Assembly: GCF_900112475.1 (NCBI RefSeq)
Contig: NZ_FOLW01000001.1
Span: 558,001 to 622,000, forward strand
Direction: 5' to 3'
Length of the DNA stretch: 64,000 nucleotides
Origin: Pragia fontium DSM 5563 = ATCC 49100
GTDB taxonomy: Bacteria > Pseudomonadota > Gammaproteobacteria > Enterobacterales > Enterobacteriaceae
How positions within the stretch are numbered: the stretch's first letter is position 1; each line of letters opens with the position of its first letter. This document shows positions 45,329-55,154 of this stretch, one piece after another. Made by a program: the position numbers and the translations under genes. The notes under the pieces were generated by a model that searched no databases, had not been told where the DNA came from, and worked only from the letters and a program-made list of their open reading frames with translations.

Positions 45329-46156
45329 CTATCCTCTGATTTGTTTTATTGTGCGTAATTGAGGTAGTAATGAATCCAGTCTGATCTTGCCAGCCTCTGT
45401 GCCACCATGAACTGGCAACAAAAGTAATTCACCTGCTTTTTCTACCGTATGGATAAATTCCAAATCCCGAGTTCGAGCCCTTAGCTGGATAAAGCCAATA
45501 ATTTCATCGCTACGTAAACTCGGGGATATTTCCACCTTCGGTGGTATGCTGAGCACCGTTAGTGGGGAAATGAGTCGACTTAAAACATACTGATCGCTTT
45601 GTCCTGCTCCACCACCCGAGCTAGACTCCAGCCCAACCTCCGACTTCATCCGGCTGTCTTTTGACACTTCCAGCATGCGCAGATAGAGCGCGACGTCATC
45701 ACCGACCGCTAAAGAATCCAGTAAATAGCTATTATCAAGACGAACAGGGAAGTTATAGGTCATCTCGTTTTCCCCCAGGCTATCGAGGATATAACCTGGG
45801 CTATCAGGCCCCTCGAGCATTCCGGACTCAATATAGCTACCAGCCTTAATCGGGCTTTTGACTAAATATCCACGTAATGTGCCGGTATTAAGTGCAGAGA
45901 TATCAAGACGAATAAGATCGCTGTTCCCTTCTACGGTAACCTCATTTAATTCATAATCGTTGGCCCCGAGAATGTAACCGCTGGACAACTCAATTTTTGC
46001 CTTAGCTAACATAATGGTACGTTGTGAAGATGGCTTTGCTTCCACCGTAGGTTCTTCACTAACCTGAGGTGAATCGCCCCCACTTTGAACAATCATTCCC
46101 ATTACACCAACAGCAATAACGATTAATGAGATAAAAAACATCACTCTATGATTCAC
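45329..46156 (-). CDS. rcpC: Tad protein RcpC (CpaB)
   Basis: A 275-residue protein with an N-terminal membrane anchor (VMFFISLIVIAVGVMGMIV) and SAF-like domains (MLAKAKIELSSGYILGAND and GYLVKSPIKAGSYI), the CpaB/RcpC pattern. It is four bases from rcpA. It probably stabilises the secretin. Confidence 0.9.
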   Translation of the reverse strand: MNHRVMFFISLIVIAVGVMGMIVQSGGDSPQVSEEPTVEAKPSSQRTIMLAKAKIELSSGYILGANDYELNEVTVEGNSDLIRLDISALNTGTLRGYLVKSPIKAGSYIESGMLEGPDSPGYILDSLGENEMTYNFPVRLDNSYLLDSLAVGDDVALYLRMLEVSKDSRMKSEVGLESSSGGGAGQSDQYVLSRLISPLTVLSIPPKVEISPSLRSDEIIGFIQLRARTRDLEFIHTVEKAGELLLLPVHGGTEAGKIRLDSLLPQLRTIKQIRG

Positions 46157-46226
46157 TGATGAATAACTCCTTTTATTTCTGAGGATTACTGATACTTACT
46201 ATCACTGAATTAATAACCATTGAGAC

Positions 46227-46664
46227 TTATTGATTCAGTTGGGTTAATAAAACGAAAAAAAACCCTCCGGCAATGGCGGGCCCATAAGGGACGCCAGATG
46301 AACGAACGGATTTACGAAAAAATAAAAGGCCTATACATGCCAAAAAGCCACCCAGCACCGCAGTTAGCCATAAAAATGGCCAAATTTGCTCGGCGGTTAA
46401 ACAAAGTGAAAGCACAGAAATGAGTTTTACGTCGCCAGCTCCCATCACGTTAAGATGGAATAAAATAAATCCAATCAATAAAAAACTGAGGGCAGCAAGA
46501 AAATTAATACTTTGATGGGAAAAAATCCCCAATAGAAGAGATATAACAAAAATAGCAATAACGGCTTTATTACTAATAATCCTAGTGCGAATATCCGTAT
46601 AAGATATCCAAATGAGTAATATAAAAATAATCGCAGTTAAGCCATTAACTATAAGTGTCATCAC
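46227..46664 (-). CDS. tadV: Prepilin peptidase TadV (CpaA)
   Basis: A 145-residue membrane aspartic protease (A24) with four or five helices. The first catalytic Asp lies in SYTDIRTRII and the second in GAGDVKLI (GxGD motif). It cleaves Flp, TadE and TadF leaders. It is separated from flp by hairpins and from rcpC by 70 bases. Confidence 0.92.
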   Translation of the reverse strand: MMTLIVNGLTAIIFILLIWISYTDIRTRIISNKAVIAIFVISLLLGIFSHQSINFLAALSFLLIGFILFHLNVMGAGDVKLISVLSLCLTAEQIWPFLWLTAVLGGFLACIGLLFFRKSVRSSGVPYGPAIAGGFFFVLLTQLNQ

Positions 46665-46681
46665 ATCCCTTTTTATAATAG

Positions 46682-46714
46682 TTAAAGTGCTTAGAGAAAT
46701 CTAAGCACTTTAAT
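46682..46714 (-). terminator. Hairpin 2 between flp and tadV
   Basis: AAAGTGCTTAGA and TCTAAGCACTTT form a perfect 12-base stem with a four- to nine-base loop, 18 bases upstream of tadV. It has no strong T-tract, so partial attenuation of transcription after flp is likely. Confidence 0.6.
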
Positions 46715-46751
46715 GAAATCCAATAACCTATATTCTTCATATAGGTTTTAA

Positions 46752-46793
46752 TTAATAGCAATGGTATATAATAATTACCCCATTGCTATTAAA
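46752..46793 (-). terminator. Hairpin 1 just after the flp stop
   Basis: TTAATAGCAATGG and CCATTGCTATTAA pair over 13 bases, separated by a 14-base AT-rich loop, directly after the flp stop codon on the minus strand. It could protect the flp mRNA end. Confidence 0.6.
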
Positions 46794-46799
46794 GTCGTA

Positions 46800-47036
46800 T
46801 TATTTAGTGCTACCAACAGTGACAGCTTTAATAGACTGGCTAATTTTCAGGAATGTTTGCTTCAGTTCATACAGGAAACCGCTACCATCGCCAGTGCCTA
46901 AAACTACAGCTAACAGAGAAGCCATTGCCACACCGATCAATGCATACTCGATTGCAGTGATACCGCGCTGATTCTTAAGAAAGCTTTCAATACGCAGAGA
47001 AGCAGCAACATAACCTTTAGTCATCATATTAAACAT
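46800..47036 (-). CDS. flp: Flp major pilin
   Basis: A 78-residue type IVb pilin. The leader ends at NQRG and the mature part begins ITAIEYALIGVAMASLLAVV, the Flp signature with Glu5 and adjacent Tyr. The C-terminus is polar and short. It is the first structural gene of the tad operon. It probably makes the long Flp fibres. Confidence 0.95.
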   Translation of the reverse strand: MFNMMTKGYVAASLRIESFLKNQRGITAIEYALIGVAMASLLAVVLGTGDGSGFLYELKQTFLKISQSIKAVTVGSTK

Positions 47037-47324
47037 ATCTAATTCCTTTGTGAGAGAATCTCTTATTATTAAGAGTCAATTTAATTTACTTAGTGATATA
47101 AACCCGCCTTTACCAGGCGGTAATTATAGTTACCAACTTATCATCCCAGATTTGTATTAACATTTAATTGTCAGGATAGATTTATCTATTCGATTAAATG
47201 TCCCGGTAACCAGTGGATAACGGAGCTAAGTAGAACACATTCGCTTTTTATTATTCCACTCAATAAGCATTAATTAACTTGAGATATCCTTAATAGTTCA
47301 TATTTGAAATTCGTCAGACCTTAA

Positions 47325-47915
47325 CTAGTTAGTAATATGATTTAATAAGATATAGACGGTCAATACTGACAATATGCTTAACCAGCAAACGGCAACGACC
47401 GCCAGCAGCGAAGCGAACTTATTTAAACGAGATTCAGCAAGTATTCCTCTGGGTGCAACATTCACCGTTTCCGCTTTTTCTTTATCACACCAATTTTGGT
47501 CCACAACTCTGGGTTGAACTGAATCGACCGTCGTTTGTTGAGGGCTAGTCGTACTAACGGAGACTTCCTCAGTAACTGATGAAGGATTCTCCATCACTAC
47601 CTTCGTTACCTTACCAACGTATTGAGCCCCTTTTCTGGGAATAGTACGTATTAGCGTCTCTTTTAATCCAACCTGAGAAAATGCCTTTCTTAGCGTATAT
47701 AGCTGACCATAGTAGCTACTTTCACTAATAGCGCCACTTTGCTCTTTCCAAACCTGATGAATCAGCTTCTCTTTTTCAGTTACACCGTTTAATAACAAAA
47801 TGAGGAATCTGAGGCTATTTTCAGTGAGTTCGAGAACTGTTCCATCTGGTCCAATTAAACATCGTTCGGAAGGGGAAAATTCGACTCCGTTCTCCAACTT
47901 AAATTTAGTGCTCAT
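47325..47915 (-). CDS. Membrane-anchored winged-helix regulator of tad
   Basis: A 196-residue protein with an OmpR/PhoB-type winged helix (about 1-100: LTENSLRFLILLLNGVTEKEKLIHQVW and SSYYGQLYTLRKAFSQVGL, abbreviated), a linker rich in Thr/Ser/Val (110-140), and a single C-terminal membrane helix (about 170-192, LLAVVAVCWLSILSVLTVYI). This is the CadC/ToxR layout with no real periplasmic domain. It precedes flp on the same strand and is probably a tad activator; the 288-base gap between them would hold the tad promoter. Confidence 0.8.
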   Translation of the reverse strand: MSTKFKLENGVEFSPSERCLIGPDGTVLELTENSLRFLILLLNGVTEKEKLIHQVWKEQSGAISESSYYGQLYTLRKAFSQVGLKETLIRTIPRKGAQYVGKVTKVVMENPSSVTEEVSVSTTSPQQTTVDSVQPRVVDQNWCDKEKAETVNVAPRGILAESRLNKFASLLAVVAVCWLSILSVLTVYILLNHITN

Positions 47916-48561
47916 AGGTTGATATGTCCCTTTGTCTCAAAACCTAAACTATACATACTCATAACCACTACATCTAACAGGGGGTCACTTTATTACTTAA
48001 TAAGCCTAGTGAACCAAATTATTTAATTCTCAATTTCTATCAATACCCTTGCCACCAATATATTTGATGGTTAATTAAGTGTAGTTTGATGCGTAAAAAT
48101 CCTAACGATACTAATTATTCAGTATCATTTTTTAAATTTGATCTGCAAAAACCATCAATTAACCCTATCTCAATAGAATTAATTATATCTCAATATCATT
48201 ATCTAATGATTTAGACCAATCGCCCCATCTCACCTTATAGCAATGGAGCTGTAAATCGTTTCAAACCACAGCTTCACCAGGCTTACAATCATAATACAGA
48301 CTATAGGAAAATACTTATCTGGTGACGTATATAACCAGTTGCTTAATATTATGTCAAACGATTGATTATCCGAATATCATTAGTCTTAATTAATCTCAAT
48401 TATTCTCATTAGGCATTGAAAAACACCCATTCCAGCCAGTTAAAAATAGAAAAAGACATTTTGAATAAGGAAATATAATATAATGAACATTCAATAAAAC
48501 ATCAGATTTAAAAAAAATCATTACTTATCATTAAGTTAAATAATAATCACTCAAAATCAAA

Positions 48562-48583
48562 AAATGTGACCTAGATCAACAAA
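48562..48583. promoter_or_regulatory. CRP-like site
   Basis: TGTGACCTAGATCAAC, preceded by AAA and followed by AAA, matches the CRP consensus TGTGA-N6-TCACA in the left half and at most positions of the right half. It is about 650 bases from the nearest start, which is unusual for CRP. Confidence 0.5.
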
Positions 48584-48983
48584 TGAATTGGAAAAGGTCA
48601 TTATTTTTTTCTTAAAATAAAAAAAATGCTACGACCAGTTAAGAAAAAGTGCTTCCAATGCGTTGTAAAAAAAGAAATACTAACGGAAATTACAGCTAAA
48701 GCTTTACTTATTCATACCAGTCATTTCTTACTTAAACCCTCAAGAAAAAAGCGTATGATAATAATAAAGCCATATTAATAAATATTTTCTATAAATCAGC
48801 CCGCTAATCTTTTTGTTTAGTCCATATCGCTTGCTGATTGTTATAGACACTCAACAGTACATTTAACACAAATGATACAAAATAAAAATCTTTCCCCATA
48901 CTCCGTCAATAAATATCATTTAATTAATGAATGAAAGGGAGGGGATAAAACTATTTTATCGTGATCTACGAAAAATGAGGAAG

Positions 48984-49017
48984 ACAATAGTTCCCCCATT
49001 GATGAGAGAACTATTGT
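48984..49017 (-). terminator. Hairpin downstream of ygiQ
   Basis: ACAATAGTTC and GAACTATTGT form a perfect ten-base stem 40 bases beyond the ygiQ stop on the minus strand, with no clear T-run. Confidence 0.55.
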
Positions 49018-49058
49018 GTTAAAGAAAAGAATAAAAAAGAAATGAAAGCGTGTCCAGA

Positions 49059-51305
49059 TTAAAGAATTGTCGTTTTTTTCTTCTTATTCAAGGCTCCTTC
49101 TTTTCGACGTTGGTTAGATGACGCCTGATTATCAGGCTTATTACCAACAGATTTAGAACGCTTTTCAGGATCACGTTGATGGGTAATGTTAGTATGCTTA
49201 GTCAACGCTGGTCGAGTATTGCGTAGATTGCGTTTTGCCAATCTCTGCTCTTCAATTGTCGGAGCAGGAACCAAACAATCGCGGCGACTACCAATAAGAT
49301 GTTTTAAGCCCATCTCTTCCAAAGCAGTACGAATAAGAGGCCAGTTGGCAGGATCGTGATAACGCAATAATGCTTTTTGTAAGCGTCTCTGACGATCGCC
49401 TTTAGGTACCGCCACCTCTTCACTTTTATAATCTATCTTGGATAAAGGATTTTTACCGGTGTAATACATGGTTGTCGCATTAGCCAACGGCGACGGATAA
49501 AAATTCTGTACCTGATCTAAACGAAAACGATGCTTCTTCAACCACAACGCCAGATTCACCATATCCTCATCTTCCGTTCCTGGATGAGCTGAGATGAAAT
49601 AAGGAATCAGATATTGTTCTTTGCCCGCCTGTTTTGAATAACTATCAAAAAGCTCTTTGAAACGGTCATAGCTCCCCATGCCAGGCTTCATCATTTTTGA
49701 TAATGGGCCTTTTTCGGTATGCTCTGGAGCAATTTTCAGATAGCCACCAACATGGTGGGTCGCCAATTCCTTAATATAGCGGGGATCCTCAACCGCTAAA
49801 TCATAGCGGACGCCTGAAGCAATTAAGATTTTCTTAATACCCTTTAAATCCCTTGCCCGACGATATAATTTTATCGTTGGTTCATGGTTGGTATCCATAA
49901 ACTGACAAATTTCAGGATATACGCAGGAAGCGCGACGACAAGTTTGTTCTGCCTTAGGAGACTGGCAACGCAGCATATACATATTGGCAGTCGGGCCGCC
50001 AAGATCGGAAATGATACCAGTAAATCCCGGTACGCTATCGCGAATTTCTTCAATTTCACGAATGATTGAATCTTCCGAACGGCTCTGAATAATCCGTCCT
50101 TCATGCTCAGTGATGGAACAGAAAGAACATCCGCCATAGCAGCCGCGCATGATATTCACCGAGAAGCGGATCATCTCATAAGCCGGTAATTTCTTTCCTT
50201 TATAGATAGGATGAGAAACCCGCTGATAAGGTAGCGCAAATACGCTGTCCATCTCTTCAGTAGATAATGGGATAGCCGGCGGGTTAATCCAAATATAGCG
50301 ATCGCCATGTTTTTGCAACAGTGCTCTGGCACAGCCGGGATTCGTCTCATGATGCAAAATGCGTGAAGCATGAGCATACATCACTTTATCCGCTTTCACT
50401 TTTTCATAAGAAGGTAGTAAAACGTAAGTTTTTTCCCATGGTTTCGGCTTGGCTGGCTGAACAATCACTTCTTTAGCCGCTGGTTTTTTTTCTATGGCAA
50501 ATTTACTGTTTTCATCCACACAGGGTAAATCGTCCCCGTAAGGATGAGGAATGGGATCAATACGACCGGGCTTATCCAGTCGAGTTGAATCCACACCAGA
50601 CCAACCGGGAAGCGGCCCTTTACACATTAAAGCGGTATTACGCACATCTTTAATATCGGCAATATTTTCGCCTGCCGCTAAACGATGAGCCACTTCTACC
50701 ATTGGTCGCTCACCATTGCCATACACCAGCATATCGGCTTTCGAATCGACCAACACCGAACGACGTACGGTATCAGACCAGTAATCATAATGAGCAATTC
50801 GTCTCAGACTTGCCTCTATCCCGCCTAAAATAACCGCCACATCTTTATAAGCCTCTTTACAACGCTGGCTGTAAACCAATGTAGCCCGGTCAGGACGCAA
50901 TCCACCGATGTTATCCGGTGAATAGGCATCATCATGACGCATTCGGCGATCGGCGGTATAGCGGTTAATCATGGAATCCATGTTGCCCGCCGTCACGCCG
51001 AAAAATAAGTTAGGCTTTCCAAGACGCATAAAATCATTTTTATTTGTCCAGTCAGGCTGAGCGATGATACCAACACGAAATCCCTGCGCTTCCAGCATCC
51101 GGCCAATAATTGCCATGCCAAAACTTGGATGGTCCACATAGGCATCACCGGTCACAATAATAATATCGCAGCTATCCCAGCCCAGAATATCCATCTCTTC
51201 ACGAGACATGGGTAAAAATGGCGCAGTGCCAAAACATTCCGCCCAGTATGGCGTATAGGAAAACAGATCGCGTTCAGGCTGAATCAGACTAATGCTGGTA
51301 CTCAT
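49059..51305 (-). CDS. ygiQ: Radical SAM protein YgiQ
   Basis: A 748-residue YgiQ-family radical SAM enzyme. The N-terminal UPF0313 domain ([26 protein letters not shown], abbreviated) is cobalamin-like in layout. The radical SAM motif is CYGGCSFC at about 385, and there is a Lys/Arg-rich C-terminal tail. The reaction is unknown. It is alone on the minus strand, with a divergent gap to nrdD. Confidence 0.94.
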   Translation of the reverse strand: MSTSISLIQPERDLFSYTPYWAECFGTAPFLPMSREEMDILGWDSCDIIIVTGDAYVDHPSFGMAIIGRMLEAQGFRVGIIAQPDWTNKNDFMRLGKPNLFFGVTAGNMDSMINRYTADRRMRHDDAYSPDNIGGLRPDRATLVYSQRCKEAYKDVAVILGGIEASLRRIAHYDYWSDTVRRSVLVDSKADMLVYGNGERPMVEVAHRLAAGENIADIKDVRNTALMCKGPLPGWSGVDSTRLDKPGRIDPIPHPYGDDLPCVDENSKFAIEKKPAAKEVIVQPAKPKPWEKTYVLLPSYEKVKADKVMYAHASRILHHETNPGCARALLQKHGDRYIWINPPAIPLSTEEMDSVFALPYQRVSHPIYKGKKLPAYEMIRFSVNIMRGCYGGCSFCSITEHEGRIIQSRSEDSIIREIEEIRDSVPGFTGIISDLGGPTANMYMLRCQSPKAEQTCRRASCVYPEICQFMDTNHEPTIKLYRRARDLKGIKKILIASGVRYDLAVEDPRYIKELATHHVGGYLKIAPEHTEKGPLSKMMKPGMGSYDRFKELFDSYSKQAGKEQYLIPYFISAHPGTEDEDMVNLALWLKKHRFRLDQVQNFYPSPLANATTMYYTGKNPLSKIDYKSEEVAVPKGDRQRRLQKALLRYHDPANWPLIRTALEEMGLKHLIGSRRDCLVPAPTIEEQRLAKRNLRNTRPALTKHTNITHQRDPEKRSKSVGNKPDNQASSNQRRKEGALNKKKKTTIL

Positions 51306-51550
51306 AAAGGAAGCTCATTAATACGTTGTTTGGGGTCGGTTATCCGACAGGCCGAGAATTATACAGAATTATAAATATCTATCACCGATAAAATCGCGAA
51401 ACACGACAGATGAATAACGTATTGGCTAAAATCGGTTGCATCATTCAGCGCTGATGGAAACACATTTTACTTAGCTATTTTAGCGCAAAGAATAAGCAAC
51501 CTACCAAATCCTTGTTCTTCGTCAATTAAATCGCCTTTCATTTATGAAAG
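51306..51550. other. Intergenic upstream of nrdD and ygiQ
   Basis: This AT-rich gap between divergent ygiQ and nrdD must hold the ygiQ promoter. No gene is seen. FNR control of nrdD is established in E. coli; I could not find a convincing TTGAT-N4-ATCAA here. Confidence 0.4.
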
Positions 51551-51552
51551 AT

Positions 51553-51566
51553 ACAATATATAGTTA
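51553..51566. promoter_or_regulatory. NrdR box 1
   Basis: ACAATATATAGTTA matches the NrdR consensus (acaCwAtATaTwGtgt) at the core ATATATAGT. It lies about 135 bases before nrdD. Confidence 0.65.
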
Positions 51567-51583
51567 ATATATCCCTCTCAACA

Positions 51584-51597
51584 TCTATATATAGTAA
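51584..51597. promoter_or_regulatory. NrdR box 2
   Basis: TCTATATATAGTAA carries the same ATATATAGT core 31 bases after the first, the three-turn spacing found in NrdR-regulated promoters. Confidence 0.65.
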
Positions 51598-51701
51598 TTA
51601 TCCACATTTCATCCACAAGATCCCCGTCTAAAACACAGGGTGTTCTTGTGGATAACTACGAATAAAGAAGACTAAACAGTCAGCTAGTGAAGGAGCCAAT
51701 G

Positions 51702-53840
51702 GTGAAACCAGTTGTCATTAAACGCGATGGTTGCAAAGTACCTTTCGATGAAGTGCGCATTAAAGAAGCGATTGTACGTGCTGCTACCGCCGCCGATATC
51801 TACGACGATGACTATTGTGCCAGCGTAGCAAGAACCGTCTCGCAACAGATGGAAGGTCGAACCGCAGTCGATATTAATGAAATTCAGCAGGCAGTAGAAA
51901 ACCAGCTGATGAGCGGTAACTACAAAACGCTGGCCCGTACCTATATTGAATATCGCCACGATAGAGATATTTCCCGTGAAAAGCGCGGCCGCCTGAATCA
52001 GGAAATCAAGGGACTGGTTGAACAAAGTGATATTGCACTGCTTAACGAAAATGCCAATAAAGACAGTAAAGTCATCCCGACCCAACGGGATCTGCTGGCA
52101 GGTATCGTCGCTAAGCACTATGCCAAGCAGCATCTGCTACCGCGAGACATTGTTATGGCTCATGAACGTGGCGAAATTCACTATCATGATTTGGACTATG
52201 CGCCATTCTTCCCGATGTTTAACTGTATGCTCATCGATCTCAAAGGCATGTTAACCAACGGATTTAAAATGGGTAATGCGGAAATTGAACCGCCAAAATC
52301 CATTTCAACAGCAACTGCAGTTACCGCTCAGATTATTGCTCAAGTCGCCAGCCATATTTATGGTGGTACCACCATCAATCGCATTGATGAAGTTTTAGCG
52401 CCGTTTGTCAGCGAAAGTTATAACAAACATAAAAAAATCGCCATTGAATGGAACATTACTAATCCGGAAGAGTATGCCCAATCCAGAACGGAGAAAGAGT
52501 GCTACGACGCTTTCCAATCGTTAGAATACGAAGTCAATACACTGCATACCGCTAATGGTCAGACGCCATTTGTTACTTTCGGTTTTGGTCTGGGTACCGA
52601 TTGGCAGGCTCGCCTGATTCAGCAATCTATTCTGAAAAATCGTATTGCCGGTTTAGGTAAAAATCACAAAACCGCCGTTTTTCCTAAATTAGTCTTTGCC
52701 ATTCGCGATGGCGTAAACCATAAGTTTGGTGATGCTAACTACGATATTAAACAGTTAGCGCTAGAGTGTGCCTCCAAACGCATGTATCCAGACATTCTTA
52801 ACTACGATCAAGTGGTTAAAGTAACTGGTTCATTTAAAACACCAATGGGCTGCCGTAGTTTTCTCGGCGTTTATGAAGAGAACGGCGAACAAATCCACGA
52901 TGGCCGCAATAACCTTGGTGTGATTAGCCTCAATCTGCCACGTATCGCTCTGGAAGCCCGCGGTGATGAATCCCGTTTCTGGCAGATTCTGGAACAGCGC
53001 TTATCACTGTCCAAGCGCGCCCTGATGACCCGCATCGCACGCCTGGAAGGCATTAAAGCCCGCGTCGCACCTATCCTTTATATGGAAGGTGCCTGTGGAG
53101 TACGTTTAAAAGCTGATGATGATATCGCCGAGATTTTCAAAAATGGCCGGGCGTCTATTTCTTTAGGCTATATCGGTATTCATGAAACCGTTAATGCCCT
53201 GTTTGGCAATCAGGTTCACCCTTACGATAGCCAAATGTTGCGCGATAAAGCGGTTGAAATTGTCCAGCGCTTAAAGGTAGCGACGGAAGAGTGGAAGAAT
53301 GAAACCGGTTATGGTTTCAGCCTGTACAGTACGCCAAGTGAAAACCTGTGTAACCGCTTCTGTCGCATTGATACTGCTGAGTTTGGTGTAATACCGGACG
53401 TGACTGATAAAGGTTACTACACCAATAGCTTCCATCTTGACGTAGAGAAGAAAGTAAATCCTTACGACAAACTGGATTTTGAAGCCCCTTATCCACCACT
53501 GGCTAACGGCGGTTTCATTTGTTATGGAGAATATCCTAACCTTCAGCACAATCTGAAAGCGTTAGAAGATGTATGGGACTACAGCTACAGCCGCGTCCCT
53601 TACTACGGCACCAATACTCCGATTGATGAGTGTTATGAATGCGGTTTTTCCGGTGAATTTGAATGTACCAGTAAAGGCTTTACCTGCCCGAAATGTGGTA
53701 ACCATGACTCATCCAAAGTCTCGGTTACCCGCCGCGTCTGTGGCTACCTCGGCAGCCCTGACGCCCGTCCATTCAACGCCGGTAAACAGGAAGAAGTTAA
53801 ACGACGGGTAAAACATCTGGCTAATGGTCAGTTAGGTTAG
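51702..53840 (+). CDS. nrdD: Anaerobic ribonucleoside-triphosphate reductase NrdD
   Basis: I start at GTG 51702, giving MKPVVIKRDGCKVPF and exactly 712 residues, the length of the E. coli enzyme; AAGGAG lies six bases upstream of that GTG and only three before the ATG at 51699. The N-terminal ATP cone (about 3-95), catalytic core with conserved Cys residues, zinc site (CYECG and CPKCG) and the glycyl radical loop RRVCGYLGSPDARPF near residue 681 are all present. It makes dNTPs from NTPs without oxygen and is activated by NrdG. NrdR boxes lie upstream. Confidence 0.95.
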   Translation: MKPVVIKRDGCKVPFDEVRIKEAIVRAATAADIYDDDYCASVARTVSQQMEGRTAVDINEIQQAVENQLMSGNYKTLARTYIEYRHDRDISREKRGRLNQEIKGLVEQSDIALLNENANKDSKVIPTQRDLLAGIVAKHYAKQHLLPRDIVMAHERGEIHYHDLDYAPFFPMFNCMLIDLKGMLTNGFKMGNAEIEPPKSISTATAVTAQIIAQVASHIYGGTTINRIDEVLAPFVSESYNKHKKIAIEWNITNPEEYAQSRTEKECYDAFQSLEYEVNTLHTANGQTPFVTFGFGLGTDWQARLIQQSILKNRIAGLGKNHKTAVFPKLVFAIRDGVNHKFGDANYDIKQLALECASKRMYPDILNYDQVVKVTGSFKTPMGCRSFLGVYEENGEQIHDGRNNLGVISLNLPRIALEARGDESRFWQILEQRLSLSKRALMTRIARLEGIKARVAPILYMEGACGVRLKADDDIAEIFKNGRASISLGYIGIHETVNALFGNQVHPYDSQMLRDKAVEIVQRLKVATEEWKNETGYGFSLYSTPSENLCNRFCRIDTAEFGVIPDVTDKGYYTNSFHLDVEKKVNPYDKLDFEAPYPPLANGGFICYGEYPNLQHNLKALEDVWDYSYSRVPYYGTNTPIDECYECGFSGEFECTSKGFTCPKCGNHDSSKVSVTRRVCGYLGSPDARPFNAGKQEEVKRRVKHLANGQLG

Positions 53841-53967
53841 CAGTCGTTATTGTCTTGGCCTTCAATGAAGCACACCCATGTTGCTCAACAGAAGGTCAAG
53901 ACATCCTCAAGACAGTTAACATGCCAGGCTTGTCAAAAACAGCACGCGCTAAACAGAAAATAATCCG

Positions 53968-54432
53968 ATGAATATTCACCAATATTATCCCATTGACGTG
54001 GTAAACGGCCCCGGTACTCGCTGCACCCTGTTCGTCTCCGGCTGCGTTCACCAATGCGACGGTTGCTACAACAAAAGTACCTGGCGGCTGAACTCCGGCG
54101 TCTTATTTACCGAGGAAATGGAAGATCGGATTATTGCCGATTTAAATGACTGCCGTATTCCACGCCAGGGACTCAGTCTGTCCGGCGGCGATCCGCTACA
54201 CCCACAAAACGTGCCTTCAATATTGAAACTGGTTAAGCGGGTACGGGACGAGTGTAAAGGGAAGGATATCTGGATTTGGACCGGTTATTTACTCTCAGAG
54301 CTAACAGCTCAACAAAGGGACGTTGTCGATTTGGTGAACGTATTAATTGACGGTAAGTTCATCAAAGAACTGGCCGATCCATCGTTGTTATGGCGCGGCA
54401 GCAGCAATCAAGTGGTGCATAAACTACGTTAA
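53968..54432 (+). CDS. nrdG: Anaerobic RNR activating protein NrdG
   Basis: A 154-residue radical SAM activase with CxxxCxxC in GCVHQCDGCYN (about 26-33) and the GGDP motif (LSGGDPLH). It matches E. coli NrdG in length. It puts the glycyl radical on NrdD. It is 127 bases downstream of nrdD in the same direction. Confidence 0.95.
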   Translation: MNIHQYYPIDVVNGPGTRCTLFVSGCVHQCDGCYNKSTWRLNSGVLFTEEMEDRIIADLNDCRIPRQGLSLSGGDPLHPQNVPSILKLVKRVRDECKGKDIWIWTGYLLSELTAQQRDVVDLVNVLIDGKFIKELADPSLLWRGSSNQVVHKLR

Positions 54433-54626
54433 ATCCCCCTATTTTTTGATAGCTAAGCTAAAGACATACACTAAATTTCGGCATACTCTGCAATATCTCT
54501 CCATTCTGAAGATAAACCTATTCATATATAAAGAATAAAGAGTAACCTTCCTAAAAATACCTTTCCCCATTGATTTGTGGCCACAACGTGAACACAATAT
54601 GATCATCATTCATAGGGGGAGGTGTT

Positions 54627-54884
54627 ATGAATAGTTCTATCGTTAAAGCGCGAGTTTCACCTGAAATTAAGGCAGCAGCCATGGAAAATGCAAAAGCACT
54701 GGGGTTAGATCTATCAACGGTGATTCGTATGGTGATTAAACAATTAGCAGCAACCGGCGAGATCCCGGAGGGGTTACTTAAGCCGAATAAAAAAACGCTG
54801 CAGGCGATTAAAGATTTTGAACGAGGTATTGGCGTACACCGCGCTAACTCAATAGACGACCTGAAGAAAGAACTTGAGTGGTAG
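54627..54884 (+). CDS. dinJ: Antitoxin DinJ (RelB/DinJ family)
   Basis: An 85-residue protein with a ribbon-helix-helix N-terminus (IVKARVSPEIKAAAMENAKALGL, abbreviated) and a C-terminal toxin-binding tail (HRANSIDDLKKELEW). It resembles DinJ. GGAGG is six bases upstream of the ATG. It is three bases before the toxin gene. Confidence 0.87.
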   Translation: MNSSIVKARVSPEIKAAAMENAKALGLDLSTVIRMVIKQLAATGEIPEGLLKPNKKTLQAIKDFERGIGVHRANSIDDLKKELEW

Positions 54885-54887
54885 CTA

Positions 54888-55154
54888 ATGTTAGCGCTTG
54901 TTTACCAGAGCCGATTTAAAAAAGATGCCAAGCGCTATGCCAATAATAAAAAAGCACAACAGATTATTTTAGAAACTATCTCATTATTACAGACAGGAAA
55001 ACCACTGCCGGTTCAGTACCGGGAACATAAATTAGCAGATCACTATATTCATTATCTGGAATGTCATTGTGCTCCCGATATACTGTTAATCTATCAACGA
55101 ACAGACTCTGAATTAAGGCTCTATCGCGTAGGAAGCCACGCAGATCTATTTTAA
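54888..55154 (+). CDS. yafQ: mRNA interferase YafQ
   Basis: An 88-residue RelE-fold toxin. The residues required for ribosome-dependent mRNA cleavage by E. coli YafQ (His50, His63, Asp67, His87) are all present in [16 protein letters not shown] and SHADLF. It is made with DinJ, which neutralises it. It ends convergent with yhbP with a four-base overlap. A complete, probably active pair. Confidence 0.9.
   Translation: MLALVYQSRFKKDAKRYANNKKAQQIILETISLLQTGKPLPVQYREHKLADHYIHYLECHCAPDILLIYQRTDSELRLYRVGSHADLF

Larger units (their letters stand above)
47916..49058. other. 1.1 kb AT-rich stretch without genes
   Basis: I find no credible coding region on either strand. The stretch is very AT-rich and contains a CRP-like site (48562-48583) and, near its right end, a hairpin that fits the ygiQ terminator. 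It is upstream of the tad regulator and could bind H-NS-type proteins or encode a small RNA; neither can be shown from sequence. Confidence 0.5.

Noticed and set aside
46220-46423. 67-codon plus-strand frame antisense to tadV
   Set aside because: It overlaps the well-supported tadV coding region in an opposite frame.
47916-49058. Possible hidden genes in the 1.1 kb gap
   Set aside because: No frame of 60 codons or more and no pattern of family signatures in any of the six frames; only a CRP-like site and a hairpin are supported.
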